Assembly (NCBI GenBank): GCA_030592625.1 | Contig: JAUVIY010000176.1 | Span: 1-5,857 of the forward strand | From: Spirochaeta sp. | Lineage (GTDB): Bacteria > Spirochaetota > Spirochaetia > DSM-2461 | DNA: 5,857 bases | Direction: 5' to 3' | Shown: positions 1-5,857 of the stretch, in pieces | Position numbering within the stretch: the stretch's first letter is position 1 | Layout of the letters: every line of letters begins with the position of its first letter | Position numbers and translations under genes: made by a program | Notes under the pieces: model-generated | What the model was told of the DNA's origin: nothing | Database searches by the model: none | The model's input: only the letters and a program-made list of their open reading frames with translations

Positions 1-435
1 CAGGCCCTCGGGAAACGGCACGTAGAGAACCTGAGTGAAGAACAGGTAGAACGCCACCGTCAAACCTTCAACAATCGCGATTCTGCCGAGTTTCTTATTA
101 CCGCTTGTATTCCGATCGAGATAAACGGTTATCATCGGGAAGAAGATCAGGCTGGTCACCAGGAATCCGATCACAGGAATCAGAATACCCCAGACTATCA
201 TCAGTAACAGGGATAACAGCGACGGGATGTGCCTGAATGAAGCGGAATCGAAGGTCTCTCCGTTGCCCCTGCGCAGGAACGTGACGATGAACAGCAGCAG
301 GGACAGGCCGCCCAGAAGTATTATCACCACCCTGGGAAAGAGCCCGCTCAAGGGACTGAAATCCCTGGCTTTCACGAAGAAGTAAATACAAAGCCCGAGT
401 ATGACCAGCGATGAGATTCTGTCGGCCCTTTTCAT
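1..435 (-). CDS. tctB: TctB-family small membrane subunit of a tripartite tricarboxylate transporter (3' end cut by window edge)
   Basis: Reading the minus strand from the ATG at 435 gives 145 open codons to the window edge, with no stop. The product starts MKRADRISSL and is strongly hydrophobic, with about four membrane segments (near residues 6-22, 34-54, 71-104 and 118-138), as in the TctB family. A GLFPRVV stretch at 31-37 opens the second helix, as is usual in this family. The last visible residues, YVPFPEGL, resemble TctB C-termini, so probably only a few codons are missing. The ATG overlaps the tctA stop as ATGA (432-435) and has no good Shine-Dalgarno of its own, which suggests translational coupling. 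In the family TctB is the poorly conserved small subunit that works with TctA in the inner membrane. The call rests on topology, size and the adjoining tctA and tctC more than on residue-level motifs. Confidence 0.88.
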   Translation of the reverse strand, partial: MKRADRISSLVILGLCIYFFVKARDFSPLSGLFPRVVIILLGGLSLLLFIVTFLRRGNGETFDSASFRHIPSLLSLLLMIVWGILIPVIGFLVTSLIFFPMITVYLDRNTSGNKKLGRIAIVEGLTVAFYLFFTQVLYVPFPEGL

Positions 436-1931
436 CTTTTAATACCCCAGTTTTTCCGGGCCTTGACGACAAAGGGCCAAAGAGCCGACACAACAGTCAG
501 GACGATGAGGATAATGGAAATCGGACGGGTAAAGAACATACCCATCACAGACCCCTTCGCCCGTCCCATAAGAATGGCCTGAACCAGACCCTGCTCGCAG
601 ATACCCCCGAGAATCAGTCCGAGAACAATGGGACCGGCGCTGAATCCGGCCTTTCTGCCGATGAAACCGATGACACCGAAAACGAGCATAATGTACACAT
701 CGGCCATATTGTTGTTGATGGCGAAGGAACCGATAACGGACAGCAGAAAAACAAACGGTGCCAGGATGGTTACCGGAATTCCTGTAATCAGCTTGGACAT
801 TGCCTTGCCGCTCATCAGACCCAGGGGAAGGATCAGGATATTCGCCAGTACCAGAGAGAACAGGAACGAATAGGTGACTTCAGCATGGGCCGTGAACAAA
901 TCCGGGCCGGGACGCATACCCTGGAGTAGAAGTGCTCCCATCAGTACTGCAGCCGGCGGGGCTCCGGGAATTCCAAGCGTGAGCATTGGAATGAGAGATC
1001 CGGACACCTCTGCATTGTTGGAAGACTCTGAAGCAATTACTCCGTCGATGATTCCTGTACCGAAGCGTTCGGGGCGCTTGGAAGCCCTCACCGCTTCGTT
1101 ATAGGCAACCATTCCGGCGATATTTCCCCCTGCTCCGGGAATAATACCGACGATCGTTCCGATAACAGAGGATCGTATCAGGAGGAACGGCTTTTTCATG
1201 AGCCGAAAGAAGATCCGTCGAATCAGCTTCTTCTCCCTCTTGTAAGGAATGACGTTGTAATGAGTGTCCTTTTTGGCGATCATCCCGATGATTTCCGGAA
1301 GACAGAAGAGTCCTATCATGGCCGGAATCAGGGCGATGCCGTTCTGCATACTCACCGACCCGAAAGAGTAACGGACCGAACCCTCGATAGGTGCAATTCC
1401 GATAACGCTCAGAAGCAGCCCGAAGGCGCCTCCGATCAGACCTTTCAGGATGGATTTCGACGCCAGGGTGGCAATGATGGTGAGTCCGAAAATGGTCAGC
1501 CAGAAGAATTCCGGCGGACCGAATTTCAGGGCGGCCCGGGAGAGCGGCGGAGCAAGAAAAATAAGGAACATCACCCCGATCAGACCGCCAATCACCGATG
1601 CGATGGTGGCGGTAATTATCGCGGCGTAGGATTCCCCCTTACGGGCCATCGCATACCCGTCAAAGGTAGTGGCGATGGCCGAAGGGGTTCCCGGCGTATT
1701 GATGAGAATTGCCGAAAAGCTGCCCCCATAGATGGCCCCGCAGTAGATTCCTCCGAGCAGTACCAGGGAATGGACGGCATTCATGCCGAAGGTGAAGGGT
1801 ACCAGGAGTGCAATCGCCATCGTGGCGGTCAGTCCCGGTAAAGCTCCGACAATGATTCCCGATCCCACCCCCAGAGTAATAATCAGCATATTCAAAGGAG
1901 TGAATAAAAGCTGCAGGGCTACTAATGCCAT
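432..1931 (-). CDS. tctA: TctA-family large permease subunit of a tripartite tricarboxylate transporter
   Basis: A 499-residue, highly hydrophobic protein of the usual TctA length (about 500). It is the transport-carrying inner-membrane subunit that receives substrate from TctC and moves it by ion-coupled secondary transport. Family signatures are clear. In the first half there is a glycine ladder GVGSGIIVGALPG (21-33), GAIYGGSFSAILINTPGTPS (65-84) and DGYAMARKGE (91-100). In the second half the related GIIPGAGGNIAGM (262-274) and GVIASESSNNAEVSGSLIPM (297-316) are followed by LGIPGAPPA (319-327). The repeat of PG-rich motifs reflects the internal duplication of the family. The ATG at 1931 is preceded by AAGGA at 1938-1942, 6 nt away, and lies 12 nt after the tctC stop. 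The gene ends in a 4-nt overlap with tctB. The substrate is not predictable; citrate, other tricarboxylates, dicarboxylates and aromatic acids are all known for the family. No frameshift or missing motif was seen. Confidence 0.96.
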   Translation of the reverse strand: MALVALQLLFTPLNMLIITLGVGSGIIVGALPGLTATMAIALLVPFTFGMNAVHSLVLLGGIYCGAIYGGSFSAILINTPGTPSAIATTFDGYAMARKGESYAAIITATIASVIGGLIGVMFLIFLAPPLSRAALKFGPPEFFWLTIFGLTIIATLASKSILKGLIGGAFGLLLSVIGIAPIEGSVRYSFGSVSMQNGIALIPAMIGLFCLPEIIGMIAKKDTHYNVIPYKREKKLIRRIFFRLMKKPFLLIRSSVIGTIVGIIPGAGGNIAGMVAYNEAVRASKRPERFGTGIIDGVIASESSNNAEVSGSLIPMLTLGIPGAPPAAVLMGALLLQGMRPGPDLFTAHAEVTYSFLFSLVLANILILPLGLMSGKAMSKLITGIPVTILAPFVFLLSVIGSFAINNNMADVYIMLVFGVIGFIGRKAGFSAGPIVLGLILGGICEQGLVQAILMGRAKGSVMGMFFTRPISIILIVLTVVSALWPFVVKARKNWGIKR

Positions 1932-1943
1932 GGAGTATCCTTG

Positions 1944-2918
1944 CTAGAGAACACCGAGCTGCTTGAGTATTGCCTCATACTTTACAGCTGTTTCCTCGAT
2001 GTAAACCTTATACTCTGCGGCACCGAGATTCTTCACAACCATACCCATCTCTTCCATCTTGGCCATGAAATCGGGATCGGTGCATACGGCCCTGAATGCG
2101 TCTTCCAGAACGGCCATGACATCGGCAGGAGTTCCCTGGGGAATACAGACACCGCGATCGATACCGGCAGTCATGTCGATGCCCTGCTCGATAAAGGTGG
2201 GAGCATCGGGAAGCAGGCTGAACCGCTCATCGGTGCCCATCCCGAGAACGATAATCTCGGCATTATGGGATACCAGGTCGTTTGAATTAGCGAAGAGAGC
2301 ATCGGTATGGCCTCCGAGAAAATTCGCTACCGACGGAGCCGCTCCGGTGGAGGCAATATAGGTGAATTCCGCACCGGTGATGTGCTGCAGCATAAGGTAG
2401 GCGATGTGATGACCGGTGTAGGTACCTGAGCCGCCGACGGTGATTTCACCGGGGTGGGATTTCGCATAGGCGATGAACTCATCGAGGTTCTTCCAGCGGC
2501 TGTCCTTGAGAACGGTGAGGCCGATGGGCGTGGTTTGAAACAGATAAAGAGGTTCGAGCTGTTCGGTTTCGTAACCGGCATCCTCTCGAACCAGAGGCTG
2601 GGCGATAATGTGGGGGATGTTGTTTCCACACAGGGTATATCCATCTGGTTTCGCTTTCACCAGGGTGGACCAGCCGACGGCCCCACCGGCACCGGAGACA
2701 TGCTTGATAACGACATTGACTCCCAATGCTTTTTCCAGCATTTCCTTCTGGTATTGTGCGGTAATGTCCGACTGTCCGCCGGGATTGAACGGGACCATAT
2801 AGGTAACGTTTTTCGACGGGAATTCGGCATATTCCGCATCCCCATTGCCAAAGACGAAACCTGTCATGCTCAACAGAAGCACGGCAACCGCGATGAAGCG
2901 AATCGATTTTGTGTTCAC
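1944..2918 (-). CDS. tctC: TctC-family periplasmic solute-binding protein of a tripartite tricarboxylate transporter
   Basis: 324 residues from a GTG start, matching the usual TctC/Bug length. I chose the GTG at 2918 over the in-frame ATG at 2957 because a strong GGAGG (2926-2930) sits 7 nt upstream of it and because translation then begins directly with a signal peptide: basic MNTKSIR, hydrophobic FIAVAVLLLSMTGFVFG, then NGDAEYA. No lipobox Cys is present, so the mature protein should be soluble in the periplasm. Family marks, numbered from the GTG, are VPFNPGGQSD (42-51; the ligand-loop GG..D), GAGGAVGW (76-83), KPDGYTL (90-96) and LPDAPTFIEQGI (236-247). It captures the carboxylate and delivers it to the TctA/TctB membrane complex. 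The gene is first in the operon. The exact ligand cannot be read from the sequence. Confidence 0.95.
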   Translation of the reverse strand: MNTKSIRFIAVAVLLLSMTGFVFGNGDAEYAEFPSKNVTYMVPFNPGGQSDITAQYQKEMLEKALGVNVVIKHVSGAGGAVGWSTLVKAKPDGYTLCGNNIPHIIAQPLVREDAGYETEQLEPLYLFQTTPIGLTVLKDSRWKNLDEFIAYAKSHPGEITVGGSGTYTGHHIAYLMLQHITGAEFTYIASTGAAPSVANFLGGHTDALFANSNDLVSHNAEIIVLGMGTDERFSLLPDAPTFIEQGIDMTAGIDRGVCIPQGTPADVMAVLEDAFRAVCTDPDFMAKMEEMGMVVKNLGAAEYKVYIEETAVKYEAILKQLGVL

Positions 2919-2925
2919 AAAAAAA

Positions 2926-2930
2926 CCTCC
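2926..2930 (-). promoter_or_regulatory. Ribosome binding site that decides the tctC start
   Basis: On the minus strand this reads GGAGG, followed by seven T residues and then GTG at 2916-2918. It is the strongest Shine-Dalgarno in the window. It places the tctC start 13 codons inside the longest possible ORF and gives an N-terminus that is a normal signal peptide. Confidence 0.85.
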
Positions 2931-2957
2931 AGGAACATTTTCCTCAGTGGATTTCAA

Positions 2958-2976
2958 ACATAATACACGGTTATGT
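2958..2976. promoter_or_regulatory. Perfect inverted repeat over the likely tctC -10: candidate operator
   Basis: The arms are ACATAA (2958-2963) and TTATGT (2971-2976), separated by 7 nt: a 19-bp dyad of the size bound by dimeric helix-turn-helix repressors. It overlaps the best -10-like hexamer for tctC, TATTAT on the minus strand (2960-2965), which would put transcription start near 2953, about 35 nt before the GTG codon. No good -35 hexamer lies at 16-18 nt spacing (TCTACT at 17 nt), so an activator or weak basal promoter is possible. A dyad this short and AT-rich can occur by chance. The regulator is unknown. Confidence 0.4.
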
Positions 2977-3014
2977 CACTCAAGTAGAAAAAAAACTGAT
3001 ATAAATTTTGCACA

Positions 3015-3205
3015 TTATCCCATTTGAGAGATGTTCGAAATGGAAATCGGCAGTCGCTTAAATCCTTCCATGGCCTCGTACTCGGCCAATCCCAACTGGT
3101 CATAGAGTACAGCCAGGCCCTTATTCCTCGCCTCGGCCCTGAGATCGTAACGGGCATCTTTTCAAATCGAAGATAATTTAAATGCCAGAACTGCGAATCC
3201 TGCAT
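3015..3205 (-). pseudogene. Small unrecognised gene, about 63 codons, broken by a probable 1-nt deletion
   Basis: A minus-strand ATG at 3203-3205 has a good Shine-Dalgarno (AAGGGGAG at 3211-3218, 5 nt upstream) and encodes MQDSQFWHLNYLRFEK. Within the A4 run at 3159-3162 the coding-like signal moves to another frame, which runs 47 sense codons from 3158 (DARYDLRAEARN..., then GLAVLYDQLGLAEYEAMEGF and KRLPISISNISQMG) to TAA at 3015-3017. Adding one A would fuse the two into a single 63-residue protein, largely helical and charged. Without it, the first frame runs on through the tctC promoter region to 2954 with an unlikely aromatic-rich tail. I do not recognise the family. It lies 96 nt upstream of tctC on the same strand. 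It may be a decayed gene, a sequencing error in a homopolymer, or the remnant of a larger protein. Confidence 0.5.
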
Positions 3206-3240
3206 CACTACTCCCCTTCTTAGCACCCGCTGCCGGCCGA

Positions 3241-3258
3241 GCCAGCCTTAAAGCTGGC
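3241..3258. repeat. 6-bp perfect hairpin upstream of the MMPL transporter gene
   Basis: GCCAGC (3241-3246) and GCTGGC (3253-3258) form a GC-rich stem with a 6-nt CTTAAA loop, 32 nt before the transporter ATG. Neither strand has a following T-run, so it is not an intrinsic terminator. It could be an operator between the two divergent units, or a structure in the leader of the small minus-strand gene. The function is unassigned. Confidence 0.4.
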
Positions 3259-3290
3259 AACTGATACAGAATTATCTTAATATCCGCCTA

Positions 3291-5597
3291 ATGAATCGAC
3301 TGAAACCCGTCATCCTTGTCAGATTCAGCGTTGAGCATCCATGGGTCGTCATTATGATCGCCGCGCTGATTACGGCCCTGGCCATTATACCTGCCACCCG
3401 TCTGAAAGTAGAACCCGACGTGGAAAGCCTGCTGCTCCGGGATACAGAAACACAGATCTATTCCACCGATTTCGACCGTCTGGCCGTACTGGTGAAAGGG
3501 GATGATCTGTTCACCCAATCAGGACTGAGTCAGTTTTCCGATTTGATCCTGCGCCTCGGTGAAGAGCTGGAAACTGAAGAAATTCTCGACCCATTCAGCA
3601 TGATTACAATGGAACGCGCCGGCAGCCGTTTGAGGCCTGTAACGATGTCCACCGGTGGAATAATGCCAGAAACCCCAGAAGATCTGGTCGATTTTATCCG
3701 ACGCCTGGATGATGATCCGTTCTCCCGGGGACTCATCACGTCACAAGACGGCAAAGGTCTGGTCGCGTATTTCCTTGTGCCCAAAGGCCGGCCTTATCTG
3801 GAACAGGATACCGCCATTCGGGAGATTGCCGGTTCCTACGGAGAACAGTTGGAGGTAACCGTCACCGGAACCATTACGTTCTCCGCTGAAATTGAGCGCT
3901 ATCTTACCCGTGACCTTCTCCTGCTGATGGCGCTTTTAGTCGTTACGATCCTGTTGAGTTATTACCTGGGCTTCCGTTCCCGTCGGGCCATGATACTCCC
4001 GGTGGTACTCGTTATGACCGGTACAGTCTGGTCCCTGGGTTTCATGGGTCTGATGGGCTGGCATCTCTCCATGGTGAGCATCGTCACTCCTCCCCTTGTT
4101 CTCACCCTGGGGAGCTCTTACAGTATCCACATACTCAGTGAGTATTACAGACTCCCTATGACAGGCAAAGACAAGCACGAGCGAATCATCGAAGCGGTAA
4201 CAGGGGTGAGCGGAACCATCGTCATGGCGTCCCTCACCACAATTACCGGTCTGCTCTGCCTGCTTCTGGCATCAATGCCTCAGACCCGACAGTTCGCCGT
4301 CTCAACATCAGTCGGAGTGGGCGCAACAGCCCTGCTCTCGGTAAGCCTTTTTCCCGCCTTCCTTTCTCTCCAGCGCCCCGTAGCCGAGACGAAAGTAAAA
4401 AAAGTGAACTCCGACATTCTGAGCCATGGACTGGAACGATTGGGTCCATTCCTGGTCCGTCGGCGATGGCCGGCACTGCTTATGTTGATTTCTCTTTTCA
4501 CCGTTTTCGCTTTCCTCGCTCCACGGGTGGCATTCAACACCAGCCCCACTTCATATTTCCCGGACGACTCCCTTGTAATCGGAGAATTGGAGGATTTCAG
4601 TCAGGAAGTGGGCGGTATGGATGAAATTACCATCCTGCTGAAGGCTCCGGAAAACGAAGCAAATTATTTTCTTCATACTGATGTACTGGAAAAAGTTCAC
4701 AGAATGGAAAACAGTATTGTAAATCTTCCTGATGTTTCCCATCTCATATCACTGCCCGCCTATCTGTCTTTTGCCTCGGAAACGGTGTTGGGGCAGGAAG
4801 GAGATTTTACCAATCGCGGGCTGAATCTTCTTGTAAGCCGTATGTTTCTCTCAGCCGGAGATTCGGCACCAGCGTCCCTGGCCAATGACGATTTCTCCGA
4901 GATCAGTCTGAGAATAAGGATTTACAACGGTTCCGAAGAACGTCCTATTGATGAATGGGACACCAGACGGATTGCCGTTAAGCTGGAAGAAATTCTGCAG
5001 GAAGATCTGCCGGAGGGAGTCGAGTGGAAGATGGAGGGGTTAAACCTGGAATTCCTTGAGCTATCGAACCTCATGCGCCGGGACTTCATGGTGTCCACCC
5101 TGGTTGCACTGGGTGCGATCGGAGTGATATGCGCCCTGGCATTCCTGTCGCTGAAGAGAGGAATGCTGGCCCTCATCCCCCTGGCCGCCGGTATCGCCGC
5201 CACCTTTATACTCATGGTGTTTTTCCAGATACCCCTGGATATGACCACCATCATGATGAGCTGTATCGCCATCGGTGTGGGTGTAGACGATGCGATCCAC
5301 TTCCTTCTCAGCCACCGGCGAGAGGAAATGGATAACCCGGAAAACCCGGGTGCAGTCGCCGGTGATACCCTGCGTCTCACAGGCCGTCCCATTGTCCTCA
5401 CCACTTTATCAATTGTTCTGGGACTGGCCTGGTTCGCTTTTGCCGAATTTCGTCCCATTCGATATTTCGGACTACTCATCGTCTTCACCCTGTCAGCCGC
5501 TTGCCTCTCCACCCTGTTCCTCCTGCCTCCTCTGGCGGGAAACGGCAGAAAACAAACCGAGCGGACCAATCAGACCGTCAAAAAGGAGACCGCTTGA
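3291..5597 (+). CDS. RND-superfamily (MMPL/HAE3-like) membrane transporter
   Basis: 768 residues with the duplicated RND layout. A first helix (about 17-35) is followed by an extracytoplasmic domain (about 37-204), a cluster of helices (about 206-360), a helix at about 394-411, a second extracytoplasmic domain (about 413-597), and a final helix cluster (about 599-749) with a short charged tail. The C-terminal half carries IGVGVDDAIHFLLSHRRE (661-678), whose D666/D667 occupy the proton-relay position of MMPL proteins. The matching N-terminal motif, LTLGSSYSIHILSEYY (271-286), lacks acidic residues. RND proteins of this class use the proton gradient to export lipids or other hydrophobic molecules; the substrate here is unknown. 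The length is typical for a stand-alone HAE3-type protein. The ATG at 3291 gives a normal N-terminus but has no Shine-Dalgarno. No partner such as a LolA-like or membrane-fusion protein is in the window. Confidence 0.9.
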   Translation: MNRLKPVILVRFSVEHPWVVIMIAALITALAIIPATRLKVEPDVESLLLRDTETQIYSTDFDRLAVLVKGDDLFTQSGLSQFSDLILRLGEELETEEILDPFSMITMERAGSRLRPVTMSTGGIMPETPEDLVDFIRRLDDDPFSRGLITSQDGKGLVAYFLVPKGRPYLEQDTAIREIAGSYGEQLEVTVTGTITFSAEIERYLTRDLLLLMALLVVTILLSYYLGFRSRRAMILPVVLVMTGTVWSLGFMGLMGWHLSMVSIVTPPLVLTLGSSYSIHILSEYYRLPMTGKDKHERIIEAVTGVSGTIVMASLTTITGLLCLLLASMPQTRQFAVSTSVGVGATALLSVSLFPAFLSLQRPVAETKVKKVNSDILSHGLERLGPFLVRRRWPALLMLISLFTVFAFLAPRVAFNTSPTSYFPDDSLVIGELEDFSQEVGGMDEITILLKAPENEANYFLHTDVLEKVHRMENSIVNLPDVSHLISLPAYLSFASETVLGQEGDFTNRGLNLLVSRMFLSAGDSAPASLANDDFSEISLRIRIYNGSEERPIDEWDTRRIAVKLEEILQEDLPEGVEWKMEGLNLEFLELSNLMRRDFMVSTLVALGAIGVICALAFLSLKRGMLALIPLAAGIAATFILMVFFQIPLDMTTIMMSCIAIGVGVDDAIHFLLSHRREEMDNPENPGAVAGDTLRLTGRPIVLTTLSIVLGLAWFAFAEFRPIRYFGLLIVFTLSAACLSTLFLLPPLAGNGRKQTERTNQTVKKETA

Positions 5598-5717
5598 CAA
5601 GGTCTCAAGTCCCGGGATGGCCTTCAGCGCCACTTCTATCTCCCGTTTTTCCCCTCCCGCGGTAGCGGATTCCTCATCAACATTTTTCCGGAAAGAAGAA
5701 CCCTCGGGAACACTCAT
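5493..5717 (-). CDS. Doubtful hypothetical ORF between the dehydrogenase and the MMPL 3' end
   Basis: A 74-codon minus-strand ORF opens with ATG (5717) 6 nt after the dehydrogenase stop. Codons 1-40 (MSVPEGSSFRKN..., with EKREIEVALKAIPGLE) fall in otherwise unclaimed DNA and look mildly protein-like. The last 35 codons are antisense to the MMPL gene and pass through the probable terminator hairpin. No Shine-Dalgarno is visible and I recognise no family. The alternative, which I favour, is that this is 3' untranslated sequence of the dehydrogenase transcript. Confidence 0.2.
   Translation of the reverse strand: MSVPEGSSFRKNVDEESATAGGEKREIEVALKAIPGLETLSSGLLFDGLIGPLGLFSAVSRQRRQEEQGGEASG
5581..5606 (-). 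terminator. Probable intrinsic terminator for the minus-strand dehydrogenase transcript
   Basis: Read on the minus strand, GAGACC (5606-5601), a 9-nt loop and GGTCTC (5591-5586) form a 6-bp stem, followed after one C by TTTTT (5584-5580). This is a small but orthodox Rho-independent terminator pointing away from the dehydrogenase gene. It lies antisense over the last codons and stop of the MMPL gene. On the plus strand the hairpin has no T-run, so it would not end the MMPL transcript. The stem is short, so strength is uncertain. Confidence 0.5.
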
Positions 5718-5723
5718 TGCCGC

Positions 5724-5857
5724 TTACAGCGCGTCGGCTACAAGGTCACCCACCTCACTGGTGGAATAACCCATCTTTCCGGCGGCCAGGCTTTTTATTT
5801 TGGTGCCGGTGACGTGTATAACGGCGTTCTCCATCGCTACGGCGGCTTTGTACTCAC
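5724..5857 (-). CDS. Isocitrate/isopropylmalate dehydrogenase family enzyme, C-terminal fragment (5' part beyond window)
   Basis: The minus strand has 43 sense codons before TAA at 5724-5726, read from the window edge with two leftover bases. The peptide runs EYKAAVAMENAVIHV, then TGTKIKSLAAGKMGYSTSEV and GDLVADAL. An amphipathic helix, a short strand and a glycine-rich turn followed by STSEV.DLV match the C-terminal end of the NAD(P)-dependent beta-decarboxylating dehydrogenases (isocitrate, isopropylmalate, homoisocitrate, tartrate types). This segment holds none of the catalytic or substrate-specificity residues, so which reaction it catalyses cannot be decided. The gene is convergent with the MMPL transporter, 126 nt between stop codons, and is probably ended by the hairpin at 5581-5606. 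Confidence 0.65.
   Translation of the reverse strand, partial: EYKAAVAMENAVIHVTGTKIKSLAAGKMGYSTSEVGDLVADAL

Noticed and set aside
98..493. 131-codon minus-strand ORF at the left end
   Set aside because: It is out of frame with the tctB reading frame, which runs from 435 to the edge, fits the TctB topology and is coupled to tctA.
411..929. 172-codon plus-strand ORF over the tctA 3' end
   Set aside because: Antisense to TctA, hydrophilic Asn/Asp/Gln-rich product, no family features.
1260..1841. 193-codon plus-strand ORF inside tctA
   Set aside because: It is fully antisense to a well-conserved TctA coding sequence; its Arg/Gly/Asp/Gln-rich composition is typical of a shadow frame.
2919..2957. 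Upstream in-frame ATG at 2957 as the tctC start
   Set aside because: It would add 13 polar residues before the signal peptide and has no ribosome site, whereas the GTG at 2918 has GGAGG at ideal spacing.
2988..2995. Run of eight T on the minus strand as a terminator of the small broken gene
   Set aside because: No stable hairpin precedes it; it is more likely part of the AT-rich upstream region of tctC.
2954..3226. Single 90-codon minus-strand ORF as an intact gene
   Set aside because: After about codon 23 it leaves the coding-like frame and its end (FFFYLSDITVYYV) is translated promoter DNA; the two-frame reading at 3015-3205 explains the region better.
4922..5569. 215-codon minus-strand ORF within the MMPL gene
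   Set aside because: Antisense to conserved RND motifs, with Ser/Arg-rich low-complexity composition; a shadow of the real gene.
5290..5769. 159-codon plus-strand ORF crossing the MMPL end and the dehydrogenase end
   Set aside because: It overlaps two supported genes in other frames and its Ser/Pro-rich product has no recognisable features.
1..5857. Mobile elements, CRISPR arrays, tRNA or rRNA genes
   Set aside because: No repeated spacer pattern, transposase-like coding sequence, terminal repeats or tRNA-like folds were seen on reading both strands.

Overview
The window reads as ordinary bacterial chromosome from a Gram-negative-type organism of roughly even GC content. A spirochaete (Spirochaetaceae-like) host is my best guess. 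It rests on the style of the periplasmic binding protein signal peptide (ending FVFGNGDAEYAEFP, with no lipobox cysteine) and of the MMPL transporter, and it is an inference from memory, not a search result.

Left half, minus strand (1-2918): a complete tripartite tricarboxylate transporter (TTT) operon in the order tctC - tctA - tctB. TctC is a secreted solute-binding protein, TctA the large multi-pass permease and TctB the small four-helix subunit, whose last few codons lie outside the window. The genes are tightly packed: 12 nt between tctC and tctA, and a 4-nt ATGA overlap between tctA and tctB. Together they would take up a carboxylate by a secondary, ion-driven mechanism. The substrate cannot be told from sequence, and no TctDE-type two-component regulator is in view.

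Middle (2919-3290): a 372-nt divergent region. It holds the tctC leader with a strong Shine-Dalgarno that fixes a GTG start, a perfect 6-bp inverted repeat over the likely -10 of tctC, the remains of a small minus-strand gene split by a probable 1-nt frameshift (3015-3205), and a 6-bp hairpin just upstream of the next gene.

Right half, plus strand (3291-5597): one complete 768-residue RND-superfamily (MMPL/HAE3-like) membrane transporter, standing alone. Its two halves are unequal: the C-terminal half keeps an Asp pair in the intramembrane GVGVDD motif, while the N-terminal half has Ser-Ser-Tyr there.

Right edge, minus strand (5724-5857): the last 43 codons of an isocitrate/isopropylmalate dehydrogenase-family enzyme, convergent with the transporter. 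A hairpin followed by T5 on the minus strand lies over the transporter stop codon and probably ends that transcript. The 126 nt between the two stop codons hold no convincing gene, only one weak minus-strand ORF.

I found no clearly new system. The points most worth a second look are the broken small gene, the palindrome at the tctC promoter and the antisense terminator in the transporter 3' end.
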